From Panopea generosa (taxonomy: Eukaryota; Mollusca; Bivalvia; Adapedonta; Hiatellidae), in NCBI GenBank assembly GCA_029582155.1, contig CM055897.1, positions 17,094,076 to 17,158,075 of the forward strand: a DNA stretch of 64,000 nt, given 5' to 3'. The position numbers and the translations under genes are program-made. Below the pieces are notes generated by a model that searched no databases, was not told the origin of the DNA, and saw only the letters and a program-made list of their open reading frames with translations. Below, piece by piece: positions 21,886-33,862 of this stretch; within the stretch, counting starts at the first letter, position 1, and every line of letters begins with the position of its first letter.

Positions 21886-23538
21886 TAATTTCATCTTTAT
21901 TATAATCCACTTATCTCATATTGCAATAATAACATTAAAAGAAAAAAAATTACATACGAACATCAGCTGAAATGATAAATTGCACACGTGCCTTTTCATA
22001 GCAATACATTATCCATGTATGCCTGCCCTACAACGAAGATTCAGGTGTTGTGTGCTACATGTATTTGAAACTACTAGGAAAGTGTTTAATTTAATTTAAA
22101 AAGTAACATCAAAATGTTGTCAGTCATGCTAATCTGTATCTATGTAATCATGATTTAAGATTAAAGGAAGTATATTGTCATTTAACTCCCAATATGGTGT
22201 CATAAATAAACATTACAAAGATATACATAAAACTTACATACTTATGAATGCAAGGTATATGGTTATATATTACCGCATTATTATTAGCGTCGGGTTTCAG
22301 AAGCTAAATCATTTGATTTGTTTACATTTCCATTCTGAACGAACTGCCTTCGGTATTCCGATCAACCGTCGTAAACATCATTGTGTATATATGCATAGTT
22401 TACGACCAATCAGGTGCGTGCACAGCTATTTTCGGAAATGCGAGGCTATGTTCGGAATGTCTACGAAGATAAATATAAGTATTGACAGTTCTTTTTTGCG
22501 TCCCGGTATCCACACACTTTTTTATGTGCACATTTTTTTTAGATTTAATTTATTATTTCTCCATTAGCAGTTTAAATGTGTAGTATGTCAATATAAACCC
22601 TTTAGCATTTGCTAAATCTACAGACACACTGTTGTGAAATAATTGTATTCAGCTTATATTATATAAATTAATGATTAACTCATTTGAATCGTGCTTTCTA
22701 TGTAGTAGTGTAAGTTTAGTATGTCCCCGACGTACAGACAATATGGTGGGTTATATGGGATACTTTCTTAACATATCTAAGCAAAGAGTAAATGGTTGCT
22801 ATTTGCAAAATTAACATGTAAATACTACTCGTAAATCAGACATATATAAAGCTTTTAGCACGCATGCATTCCTGAAATATATGTATACAGCATTTTGTTT
22901 TATCCATAAACGCAAATAGTCCAAATCAGATGTTCTACGCATTGCTTGCCTATCGAAATAGGTCGTCACATGGGCATTGAGTTTAACTTGTGATATTGCG
23001 GAATGTGCCAAAACGATAAAATACATGCAATTGAGAACGAATAACATTTCGTTTTATAATGAATGATATATGAAAATTTTTACGTTGAACTATTTTTAGA
23101 ACTATAAGAAATAAGTACCATGACTCTTTTACAGTTAAACAATGTCAAACAACAGATATACACAATGTGGCGACGTGTTTATTTCTAAAGTTTGAGAAAA
23201 AATCACTAATTTTACAGAAGCATGTTCATGCATCATCCACTGGCAATAAATTTCTTGGGAAGTTGTTAACCATAGTGAACCGATTTTGTCTGTAGAAGCA
23301 CGCGATCTGATCTCTGTCTTCATTCTTCGTCATTGAACCACTGTTTATGTTTGACCTTCTAGCTTCGAATCATTGTGCATGTGTTCCGCATATTCTAATA
23401 TTGGTCAATGATGCCTGCAAGTATTCCAGGGGTATGTGTACAGCACACTGGTCTCACATACAACCAAACATGTTTGTTTTGCAAATGTTTGAAAAGTAAA
23501 TGTATGTCATTAACCAGCAATATAACCCCTTTATACGC
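21886..23538. other. Gene-less stretch
   Basis: The longest frame (22175-22567, plus) is 130 codons with no motif and irregular composition; I do not support it as a gene. No repeat is recognised. Confidence 0.4.
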
Positions 23539-23976
23539 CTCACTACACAGTTACGTTTCTTTTTTTTCCCATGGTAACATGATTCTTACGCTTAAAAAAA
23601 GGCCTATGTAATTTGGTTTTGAAATATTTTCAAAATGATTCATAGTGGTTGTGATTTCTTGCTGCAGATGGGTAGAGCAAAAGTTTGCATAGCATATACT
23701 GCAATAAGACATCACTGTTGTTAAAAAGGTGACTTTTATAGGATTTCAACATATGTATTTATGAGCATTTGAGGACTTTTTTTTTCAAAAAAGCTCAGGG
23801 TGTCACTGCACCTTCTTTAAAAAAACAACCTGGTCAATCTGCCAGTTATTGTGCATTTTTATGTGGGTATACATTCCTGCTATGAAAAAATGTGGAATTA
23901 ATCTTTTACCATGGAAATCCTAGACCTTATTTTATATAGAACAAAGAACAAAATTCAACTGTAAAGTGAGACCTTT
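23539..23976 (+). repeat. About 440-bp dispersed repeat, copy 1
   Basis: It is collinear with 35077-35515: CTCACTACAC, AAATAGGCC-like, GAAATATTTTCAAAATG, GTGATTTCTTGCTGCAGATG, ATAGGATTTCAACATATG, AGCATTTGAGGACTT, CAGGGTGTCACTGCACC, CCAGTTATTGTGCA, ACATTCCTGCTATGAAAA and AATCCTAGACCTTATTTTATATAG. Matching is high over the full length with small indels. It is noncoding and no terminal repeats are seen. Confidence 0.85.
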
Positions 23977-24529
23977 ATAGCAAGTTAATGTTAAATATAA
24001 CATGTTGTAATGGAGGCCAATTGTCTATAATGTAAAAACACTGATATTTTGATATAATATAATTATCAATTTAGATATATTTCATGCTATCTTACCTTAT
24101 GATCGAAAAGTAAGTCCAGTTCCGATCACGTGATCAAATTTTACTGTTTTCTTTATTTAACCCCTATTTAACAATTCGAGTGTGCTGTGTCCATATTCTA
24201 TGCCTTCTGTTTAGTCTTTGAATTATTTCTAATATAATGTAAAGTGGGCTTGGAAAGTTTGAGAACATTTTGTTAATTAATATACAACTTATAATTACAT
24301 GTATTATATTAAATTGTTGTTTCAAAATTCCAAAATATTTCGCAATTATCAGTGAATTATTATTTAAGATATGTTACTTAATCGTTATGAATGTTTTGTA
24401 ATGCTATTTAACTAATGTTTCTTAAAAAATAATCAACAGAATTTTATTCATGACGCGGAATGTACTTGTTTGTTAATTAGTCCTTGTACATATACACATA
24501 TACACATACGCATTTTCAACAGTAGAGAT

Positions 24530-24593
24530 TGTGGTCTTGTGGTAGAGTATCCAACCCAGGATGGGATGGCTCTGGGTTCGATCAGCCACCACA
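24530..24593 (+). tRNA. tRNA-like remnant
   Basis: The unit starts TGTGGT and ends ACCACA (six complementary bases), with an A-box-like TTGTGGTAGAGTA and a B-box-like GGGTTCGATC. It is too short (64 nt) for a normal tRNA. It is best read as a tRNA-derived relic. Confidence 0.45.
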
Positions 24594-24830
24594 GCAACGT
24601 GCTGTGCCATTGAGAAAAACAATTTATTATCATATGCTAGGTACTGATTCTACTCAAAATAAAATTCGATAGGGATTTATGTATGTTTCACAATCGACGT
24701 AAAAACAAATAAATTTACCTGACAAGCAATTTAAGTCGTTAAAATGCAGTTAGTTTGATCAATCAACAGCCATATAGTGGTGTATTTTTTAATCTATATA
24801 TTGTAACATCAAATTCAGTTATTAATATTT

Positions 24831-24876
24831 CACACACATACATACGCATGCATGCACACACGCACGCATGCACGCC
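24831..24876. repeat. CA/GCATGCAC-rich microsatellite
   Basis: Alternating CACACATACATACGCATGCATGCACAC-type steps. Confidence 0.8.
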
Positions 24877-27800
24877 CATGTCAAAAACAGAATTGCATTT
24901 TGTTCTGTGTGTGTCTTTTTTTTATTTAACTGTAGCGAACAGAAACAAATAAAATGTTTAATAAATTAATAAAAGAAGGTACAATTACGAAATACAAACA
25001 TTATTAAACAATCTTAAAAACTTACACAATCGCAACAAGAAAAGAAATAAGAAACAAAAACAGGAGAAACACAGTAAGTGTATGACGGTTACGTCAGGTA
25101 GCTATGATTTGTTAAATGAGAGATATCGGTGACGTAAACAGACCAGTTACTGCAAAAGTAAGATATTATCAGAAGGAAAAAAATGACACTCGAAGAATTT
25201 CACTCAAAAAAAGCTTGTAGATTAAAAGATATAAAATAATAGCAGGTTGTGTTATTGGCGAGTTGCCAATCTTTTATTGTGTGGTACAATAAATGCAACA
25301 TGTGATTCAAGAAATATTTTACATTTGGCTTGATAAACAAAATTTATCAATCATTTATAGACATAATTTTATGTAAGCCGGAATGCAGAAAGATAGTTTC
25401 GTCTAGATTACGAGTTCATACTTATAAATATTTAAACGAAAGTATTTATATTCGACACACAACAGTAGAAGTTAGACTTCCGATAGTGGTAGGTGTTTAG
25501 TTTGTATCAATACGTCATGATTGATGCTACGTGATAGAACAAAACGTGGATTTTGTGTTATTTAATTGAACAAAAGTTTACAAAAGTGTGTTCATTACAA
25601 AAACTATTCAACAATTTCTAATAAAAAAAAGGGTGAGCAAAGCAATAGGTGGATTATCGGATAGTTTGCTGGAGTTTTATTTTTTGTTGTTTTTTTTCAC
25701 AATTTTATCATCGAACGCTTCTCCCTGGAACGAGGTCATCGTCATCAATATGTTATATTAATTTGAAGTTTATAAATCCGGCTGTATTCATTCCGGCTAT
25801 GGCAAAGGATTCCAAATGATTTGTTGAGAAGAGACAGATTATAGCCTCTATACATATACAACTTATATATGCAAAAGTGGACACTATATATCTAGTAATA
25901 TTACAACTTTCGTTATTAACGATACACTGTCGTCGTATTGATTGCTTTTAATTAAACGACATAGCGTATTCAAACAAAGTCCAAGCTAGACAAATAAGTC
26001 ATATATGCAATTTCTTTTCACATATACTATCGTTTGTTGCTAGCAGAAGAACGGAGATCTCGGTGTTTTATTCACTTTCTTGGATTAAGGACTATCTGCG
26101 GAAAGAATGCTACCACATAAAGGCAATCGAAAGATTATTTGCGTTTAAATTGACTGTTTATGATGGCCGAAATAAGGATATTTTCGTCGGGATTTATAGC
26201 ATGATTTGTTTATTATGGTTAAATACAAGTAGTTTTCATTAAAACTGGACCATCTTAAAAGGAGCATTGATAATTATGATGTTTAAAGCGAACACATCAC
26301 ATTAAATAAACATAATAATAAAAAATTATATTGAATGTCGTTGAACCTACTTAATGTGTTCCGCACGACGAATTGTATTAAAAAAATCAAAATACGTTAA
26401 TAAATGTGTATTTATTAGGATATCTTTATGAAATTCAAAGGAAAATACAAATTGTGTTAGAAATGAGAAATGAATTTAAAGGAATTATATTGGCAAGTAA
26501 CACAAACACGCTGGTAATCTAGACTTTTCCTGTATGCAGTTTGCACACAATAATGTTTATGTATCGACTTATAACCTTTATTTATTTGAGAGTTATCAAA
26601 TTAACAGTAATGAAATATTGGCCAAAACTTTAATACGTCTCGCAATAAAGTATTGTGCAATGTTTACATTGATCTCCGTAAACTTCCCGAACAAAGCTTC
26701 GAAAACGAGATCGGGAACGAGTCTTCATCATGTTATCCGATGATTGATCGAAAACCCGAAAGCGGTTCGTTGAAAATGGCGAATGTAAACAAAGACAAAA
26801 ACGTGGTTTCAGAAACCCGATGTTTGTTATAAAGAGGTTATGCAATTAGACACTTTAGACGCGTTTATCTCTAAGTTATAAGTGTATGTTCATGATGAGC
26901 GTGTGTATTTAGGACAGAAAACTGACGGTAATATGCCAATATAATCCCTTTAAAGATAATTTCCCTTAAAATGAAAACAGCATTCCGAAGTATTTGGGAA
27001 GTTATCAATCGACGTACGGTTTTTAATAACGAATTGTCAATAGCAAACTGATACGAAAAGTTGGGTATGAATGGAAATTAAACAATTTTATTGTTATAAT
27101 GTAATTCAAAAAAACATTAGACGATAAGATTCTGCTCCAGGTTTCAAAATAACTTTTATAATCATAGTCTATCAACGAGCAGTCGTGTCTAAATGGATTT
27201 AAGATGAAACGTCTTGATGTTTTTAATAAATAAAATAACATAGATGTTTTCAGGAAAGTGAATTGCAGTTTTAGGTATAACATATACATTTTAAATCCAA
27301 TGATAGGTGAGTAAAAACGTTGACGGCAAAGAACGGACCTAATGTTGTGAACGTCAATTAGGTTACTGCATTATGAACGATTGAATATGAGCAAAGATAA
27401 TTAAGACAACAACAAGTTAATAATTCTTAAATAATAAAATGGAACATCTTCGATAGAAGTAAATGTCACAATTTCAATGGGGACGGGCGCATGTGTTATA
27501 AAGGAATATCGGTTTACATTTGTTTGAAGGACATAATGTGTTGTGTATAGAGTTTATGATAGTGAAACAAATCGTGTTAATACATTCTATAACGGATATA
27601 TATATATGACACCACATGGAATATCGATGGAAACAATATTTTTCTTGCAGTTTACGTACATTGATAGGTTCACGCCCGATCATTAAGTATTAGAAAGTAT
27701 GTTTAAAGAGCATACATATGAACTAAACACAATTGTTGTATAATAGTATGATGGCACTCGTGCGTTACGTGTAATAAGTGAATTTATGTGTTTCTTGTGT

Positions 27801-27960
27801 CGTATGAATTGATACAAATTATAAACACGATTAACAAACTGTATATTTTAATCGAAAATTAAAAGTGTCTTTTTCATGGTTAAAATTCAGCATGAAGGAA
27901 GCATTTCATTTTATTTTTTATTTCATGGTGTTTCATTGGGTTAACTAAACGATCTTGCTG
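24877..27960. other. Upstream region of the InaF-motif gene, no separate gene seen
   Basis: About 3 kb of AT-rich DNA. One GC- and CpG-richer block lies at about 26680-26800, with GATCGGGAACGAG, CGAAAGCGGTTCG and ATGGCGAATGTAAAC. It could be a promoter or first exon, but nothing in the sequence proves this. TATATATATA near 27597 is the only TATA-like word of note. Confidence 0.3.
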
Positions 27961-28000
27961 ATAATTTTAGAAATCACAACAAAATAAAACAAAAACCAAA

Positions 28001-28306
28001 ATGAGTTATCGGAGACGAAGAGCCATGTCGGTATCGAGGTTTGAGAGATTAGAGGATTTTGGGAGAGAACTTATTTCAAGATCTCGATCGTTTATTTGTG
28101 GTCATGGTATCCGACTGTTCAAAAGTCCTTACACGATGAAAGTTAGGGCTAGATACACCAGTAAAAAGGCTCGAACATTGAGCGTAGTGATATATGCACT
28201 GTTCGTGTCACTCGGTGCTCTGGTCATAGGATTGTATTACTTGTTTATGTGGCATCCTCCTACAGAACTGTTGTTTCTGAAACAGAATAGAACTACTTTT
28301 GCGTAA
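28001..28306 (+). CDS. InaF-motif single-pass membrane protein (INAFM/INAF-like)
   Basis: A 101-residue intact frame with A at -3 of the ATG. Residues 1-50 are basic and Arg/Ser-rich (SYRRRRAMSVSRFERLEDF). Residues 52-87 carry the InaF motif: Y-T-x-K-K-A-R-x-L, then a hydrophobic helix with conserved Y64, S70, YY (79-80) and W84-x-P. The transmembrane span is about 60-83, followed by a short tail to A101. In Drosophila the INAF-B member is needed for TRP channel function. Vertebrate INAFM1/2 are similar small, largely unstudied membrane proteins from single-exon coding regions, so a complete one-exon ORF fits. TTTTAG at 27965-27970 preceded by TTAACTAAA could be a 3' splice site of a 5'-UTR intron. 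AATAAA at 28533-28538 is a candidate poly(A) signal. No transposon features overlap it. Orthology within the family is not resolved. Confidence 0.82.
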   Translation: MSYRRRRAMSVSRFERLEDFGRELISRSRSFICGHGIRLFKSPYTMKVRARYTSKKARTLSVVIYALFVSLGALVIGLYYLFMWHPPTELLFLKQNRTTFA

Positions 28307-29470
28307 AGTTTTTTTAATGTATATAAGTTTGTCTACTTACATCCCATGACTTATAATTAAGTGATTATACCTTCCCAGTAGGCAATGCTGTTTTTAAATG
28401 GTATAACTATACAATTTGTTGTGGCATATTTAATAACAAATAGTTGTTTCTATAAAAATCGTATCGAAGTTATACATTTTTTTTGTTATTAAAACCATAT
28501 ATGGTCCATGAACAATAATACACTAATACATAAATAAATAGTACATATATAGATGGCGGACATTTTATAGAAACAATACATTTATAGAAAGATTAGTAAT
28601 TGCGTGAAACTTTTGAAGTTATTATTAATTACTGGTTACTAAATCATTCAGTGTGCTCAGTGTTTAAATAGTTGGTGGTTGTTTTAAGGTAGTTCGCGTT
28701 GTTCCTATCGGATTTTTTGACATCTGGGGTAGATTATCAAAAATCTGTACAATTGTTCTATGGAGGCTCAGCTTTCGTCTTAGCTTTATTTTTTTTAAAA
28801 TAGTATTGCGGGGTTTTGTTAACAGCGCCCCCTAACGGTATTAATTTTTCGGCAAATTGTTAGGCTTCATTCCTTTTATTATAATACAGCCGAATAAAAG
28901 AGGGAGTGATCACGCTATTATTTTCATAAATTCGAATTCAAATAAAGATTTAGGTAAAAACACTTAAAACACACTACGTTTGCTTGTGATTTCAGTGAAG
29001 GTCAAGTGTACATCAGGTGATTCTAACTTAAACTATGACTGATATCGTCAAAAATTTATGTAAAAAGCCTAGCGTAAACACCTCCTCCTTTTATTCGATC
29101 ATATTGTAGTGAAATTAATACATTTTAACATATGTGAAATTCAAGAACTTGTACCAATCAAGCATAAATGTTCAAAATGTGTTGTTTTTAAACCCGCGTT
29201 TAAATCAACTCCGTCGTAATGAATAGCTGTAAAGGTAACATAATTTGTAAAAAAAATACGTACAACTAGGGGACACGGTTAATAAGAAAAAGCGGTACAG
29301 TAAAAAATTATAGTATAAGTGTACAAATTATTGATAATTTACGCTCGACGTCAAACAATCCGATCGGAACGCCACGAACTATCATAATGTTACCGTGATG
29401 CCATTGAAAGAAATATGTGAATTCGTTTTCTGCTAAATATATTCCGAAAGCGCTCCGGGATTTTAATTTA
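28307..29470. other. 3' side of the InaF-motif gene, gene-less
   Basis: The first 240 bp probably form the 3' UTR, to the AATAAA at 28533. The remainder is AT-rich with no ORF or repeat; one block near 28810-28850 (CGGGGTTTTGTTAACAGCGCCCCCTAACGG) is GC-richer and unexplained. Confidence 0.4.
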
Positions 29471-29483
29471 TTTATTTATTTTA

Positions 29484-29540
29484 TTTTTTTTTTTTTTAGT
29501 GGGGGGGGGGGGGGGGGGGGGGGGGAGTGGGGGGGGGGGT
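29484..29540 (+). repeat. T-tract followed by long G-tract
   Basis: A run of T (29484-29497) is followed by 25 consecutive G (29501-29525), AGT, then 11 G (29529-29539). Such a tract can form G-quadruplexes and its length is a likely assembly or polymerase-slippage weak point. Confidence 0.95.
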
Positions 29541-31436
29541 ATATTTTTTAAAGAATCGAGTTTTTTAGGTTGTATTAATCAATTAATTTTCACTGCGAAT
29601 GTCATGAATATATAATATGTTTTTGACAATGAAAACTTTTGAAAATAACTTTAACCAAATCAAAAACAATTTTTGAACCTTTTATTCAATCAATTCTTTG
29701 TTAATTTCTATTTGCAACATATTTATTTATCATGATTTTCTGTTTTAGTTAAGTGTTTTTCTCTCCCTCCATGCATTACACTTTTATGGCCTTCACATTA
29801 TTCCTAACCGCAATATATCATTTACATTTGATGCACATGGTAAACAAAGCAAAACATTCATTTATTACAATTAACATAAGGTCAGTCATTGTTTATATCT
29901 TATTTAACTGATTATTTGAGGAATTAAAAAACACACACATTATCCAATTTGTAATCACATCGATATTAATTCCATCTTTACAATCATCAACGTGTTGAAA
30001 ATATTGTGTTGTTTTTTATTCTCTATATAACATAACAGTATGACTATTACAAAACATTTATTACAAGTTCTGACTTTCCATCACAAAAAGTGACAAAAAA
30101 TGTTGAGCAGCTACTCACATTCTTCAAATGGATATCCATGTACTTTTAATTTCCCTCCAACATTTGGTAAATGATTCATGATGGGTTAGACAAACTTGAA
30201 TATAAACATATTGGGCATGTCTGATAATAACGTTGTGTTTTGAAATAAAAATACAAATGCGTTCAAATATTATTCTAACACTCTTCAGACATTTCCTATA
30301 GGGCTCCCAATAGAACACGTTCCCCACATAGCTCTTAACAGTGTTGATGCTTTGCGTATACAACAGTGAGATAGAAAGCAATGATGCAAGTACAAACTGA
30401 TACGGTATTTTGTTAACGAAAAACATTCATCATTTAATCGATGTGCATTGTGAACTAAATATTACACAGTATGTGTTAAACGTAAGTTTATGCTATTATA
30501 TTATCATAAATTCATAAAGCATTGTTATATCTTTATTGTTTGAACTATAGGCTATGATCTAAATGATGAGAAGATACTAAAGAAAGCAGATCATGAAAGG
30601 TCACAAAGGGTACTAACTTTCCTTTGTACGTTATTTGGCCGTGCAATCGAAGATAATTTCCCAAATGGTGATTTTGCTACTGACCATTCGAAGGCGATCA
30701 CCGTTGTTGTCACTCCCTCTGTATGTATATATGTTATGATGTTATATTTATCTATATTTGTACTGTGGTGGTGACTGTGTTTATTTAACACGACGTCTCC
30801 TGATGTACAATTATGTTTTCAATTTTACCAAACTCATCATTCTCATTCTTTAAAACAACTCACATTAATTAGTCAGCGTAATAGCATGTGTAAAGCATAT
30901 ACTTCATCATTTAGGTATAAATTAAATTCGTTTATTGCGCGCGCTATTTCAAAAGCAGCATTTATCTTGGAGAAAAAAGTACAAGAAGTTTAACTACTGG
31001 TATTAAAGGGTTGTCTCTGGGTGTAATACTTTTTTTTATCGCGGTTTTATTCTCATGTTGTGTTAAAAACCAAGAACACACTTGTGTTAAATGTCTCCAA
31101 TTCGGTCTATAAAAGATGTACATTGCTCTACTCTTTGTTTGAAACATATTTTCAAAATTGTATAACATGTTAATATATATATATATATGTACAGTACAAT
31201 AATAGGATACAGCATAGTTATGTCAGGTGTATATTTGTTGACAACGGTACATGTAATTCATGTTTTTTGGGGTATACACTTTAATTAGGCAATTTTATAA
31301 TAGAGTGTAGGTGTTGGAAAGGTTAATATGTCCCTTTTGTCCCGAAACACTCTACCAGAAGTGTTTAAATAGTTTTCAAACATTCGTAATATAACTCTTT
31401 ATTAATTATGACCACATCCCGGCATCGAAAAATGTA
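29541..31436. other. Gene-less AT-rich stretch
   Basis: Only scattered frames of up to 100 codons with no motif. A short (TA)n sits at about 31173-31187. Confidence 0.4.
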
Positions 31437-31640
31437 CGGTGTCCCGTTAGGGTCATCGTAATATTCTGTATCGACACGCGGTGCCACGACAACACGATGG
31501 CACGGTGACGAAGACGCGATGCAAAGGCTGCGCGATGGTTGTGGAGCGAAAGCAATATGACGAAGACAAGATAACACGTTGTGATTGGGCGATGCCACGA
31601 CAGCACACATCTTCGTAATTGTCTCTTTGCTCCATAAACA
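31437..31640 (-). repeat. Short inverted relative of the 19-kb minisatellite element
   Basis: On the minus strand this contains GCATCGCGTCTTCGTCACCGTGCC (near 31498-31521), matching the leader of the 22-bp array at 19290-19320. It also contains ACGATGACCCTAACGGG (near 31443-31460), matching the trailer at 21863-21880. Between them there is no expanded 22-bp array. This indicates one dispersed element family whose internal repeat has expanded at one locus only. Confidence 0.65.
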
Positions 31641-31800
31641 TCGTGACTTTGCTCCATCACCTTCGTGCTGCCTTGCAGTCTAGTAGCATCGCACCATTGT
31701 CAGTGTGCTATCACCATCGTAATTTCTTGCCATCACCATCTTGCAATCGCTCGGTCACACCGTCGTGTCATCGCTCCATCATCATCGTGCCACCGTAATA
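31641..31800 (+). repeat. Degenerate 22-bp-type repeats
   Basis: GCTCCATCACCTTCGTGCTGCC, CTATCACCATCGT, GCCATCACCATCTTGCAATCGCTC and GTGTCATCGCTCCATCATCATCGTG are decayed versions of the array unit at 19.3 kb. They run on the plus strand, head-to-head with the preceding minus-strand block. Confidence 0.7.
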
Positions 31801-31954
31801 ATGATGTTACTACCAGTCAGGAGCCAAACGGACATTTTGGTCCGGGACCCTGGTCCTTTATCACCAGTATAGTAACGATGAAAATAGTCCGCTTTCAGAT
31901 TTGGTTCATTGGTTAATCCAGGTATTTTTGTTCTCGTTGGTACCGACTGTAGGT

Positions 31955-32265
31955 GAAAGGCCTTTGACACTCCAATGGCACATTGCTCAGCATAGTTAGA
32001 CATTCCCAACCATCTGGTTTTCTAACTCTTTCTAACTAGTTTCGTATACAATGCCATTTAACACAGTGATAACATTCCAAACAGAAAAAAACGTCCATAG
32101 ACTCAGTGAGAATAACCTCGCTGTTTCGTCCAATATGCTAAGTAACCACAAATATCACTAAAAGAGTTTTTATTAAAACATATTAAATTCTTGATATTAA
32201 GAAATCTTTACCCTGCCCTCGGGAGGCTGGCTAAATAATTTTCGCACACATCTAAGCACAAAATT
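31955..32265 (+). repeat. About 310-bp dispersed repeat, uninterrupted copy
   Basis: Landmarks GCCTTTGACACTCCAATGGCACATTG, GTTAGACATTCC, TAACACAGTGATAACATTC, CAGTGAGAATAA, GGGAGGCTGGCTAAATAATTTTCG and CATCTAAGCAC recur in the same order at 44925-45056 and 45783-45925. Confidence 0.7.
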
Positions 32266-33406
32266 AAAATGTCATCAATGGTTATGAATGAAAATCCATT
32301 AATTATTAATTAGTAAGCATATGCAAATGTATGCAGGGGTCATCGATAAAAAAAATGTTAAAATACAGGTGAATACAATAAAACATCAATCTGCATACAC
32401 ACACATTATTGACGGAAGTAGTGTATTTTGGCCATTTTAATTGGTGACCCCTGTCTCCTTTGACAATAGATTACTAATGAACTAGTGAATGGATTTCCAT
32501 TCTGTTTTCGCTTATTTGTTAAGTTTGAATTTGTATTTACCATGATAAATTTAAACATATCCGTATGAAACACAGTTTTCATTTTATAACCCAAATACTT
32601 CAAGAGTGCAGCACTTTTGTTGTCGAGTGTATTTGTTGTTTACTGCTCAATGTTAATGAAATTATTTTTAATGATTCATAAATAGCATGTGAACTTTTAT
32701 TTAATATAATCATCATTAATGTATCTTAATTCAGAATATGGTAAACCGAAACCAAACAATTTCGCGCGAAAGTTATCTCATGTGTCTAAAATATTTGGTC
32801 AATAATCATTAGATATTCATTAAACAGAAAATATCGACACTCGTATAATGTGACAGAAATATCTTTCTCCCTTTTCGGCTGATTGAAAATATGGGTTTTC
32901 TTCATGGGGGAAAACGCTATCATCCCTGTCACGTGACAGCTTTTTCATATATTTGTAATTTCACGCCTATGAAAACATATAAAATTTGATTTTAGAAACC
33001 GTAAATAAAAGATGTTACTATAAAAATTATTCTAGAAGTGAATTATTTAAACAATTAATGTGCAGAGAGATTAACAGGCGTTATTTCTAGTATTAAATTT
33101 TAGTATGTACTTGAAAAAGTCGATTTCTTCATATCCAGCCAAACATGTTTTAAGCAGCCACTCAAGGAAAAAGCAAATATTACCCCCTTCAGGCAGATGG
33201 CTGTTCATTACAGGTTACTTTAAACTAAAATCATAAAAGTGGTAAATAAAACAATTACTGTGTAAGACAAGTGATTGTTTAATAAAGGTGATTAATAACA
33301 CACGTCAGGTTTGACTCAATATGTGAAAGTTTTGACTTCAAACACGCATTTTAAAAGTAGAATATTTTAATGAAGACCGCAATTATCGAGGGTTTATCAT
33401 TTAACT
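32266..33406. other. Gene-less stretch with fragments of the 127-bp repeat family
   Basis: At 32815-32865 ATTCATTAAACAGAAAATATCGACACTCGTATAATG resembles the repeat at 13620. Its continuation is found only at about 33525-33580, so roughly 650 bp may have been inserted between the two halves. Confidence 0.4.
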
Positions 33407-33504
33407 ATCATGATTTCTTATATGTGGGATAGAAATTCGAGTTCCAGGCCTGTAATTTTGACCCAGTGGGTGACATTTTTCTATCCCACATGTATATTCA
33501 TGAT
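33407..33504. repeat. Hairpin-forming inverted repeat
   Basis: Left arm 33407-33435 (ATCATG...TATGTGGGATAGAAA) pairs with right arm 33478-33504 (TTTCTATCCCACATGTATATTCATGAT). The inner 15 bp are almost perfect and the outer part has small mismatches. The loop is about 42 nt. Confidence 0.8.
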
Positions 33505-33862
33505 GGATTCCTAAATTGGATGACACTAAAGCTTTATCGTTATATTGTATTCGAAAACATAATCATTACAAAACTTTGGGATTTTATGTAAGTTTGTATG
33601 GATACTCTCCGACTGTCCTCGGTGCTTGGTTTCACCTCACCTATTTGTTTAACCTTTCATAACAATTGCTGTTCACATAAGTCGTTTTATTAAAAAGAAA
33701 TTAACGGAGAAATGCTTGTAACAAGTGTTGAAGCAAATATGTGTATTGAACACAATCATGTATGTTATAGAAGTTGTTTTGTTTATTTTCTAAAAAATTC
33801 TGGTTTGCTCTTAATGCCAACATTAACAGTATATGGTATCAACGGTGAAAGGTTGAGCAATT
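33505..33862. other. Short gene-less stretch
   Basis: It contains the second half of the 127-bp repeat relative (33530-33580). A plus frame starting at 33712 runs into the 39-bp array and is not supported. Confidence 0.4.

Noticed and set aside
19281-21888. Three giant overlapping plus frames (860, 772 and 835 codons) as protein genes
   Set aside because: All three are the same 22-bp minisatellite read in different phases; there are no unique domains, signal peptide or codon bias.
22175-22567. 130-codon plus frame
   Set aside because: No motif, irregular composition, and no supporting context; expected by chance in AT-rich DNA of this length.
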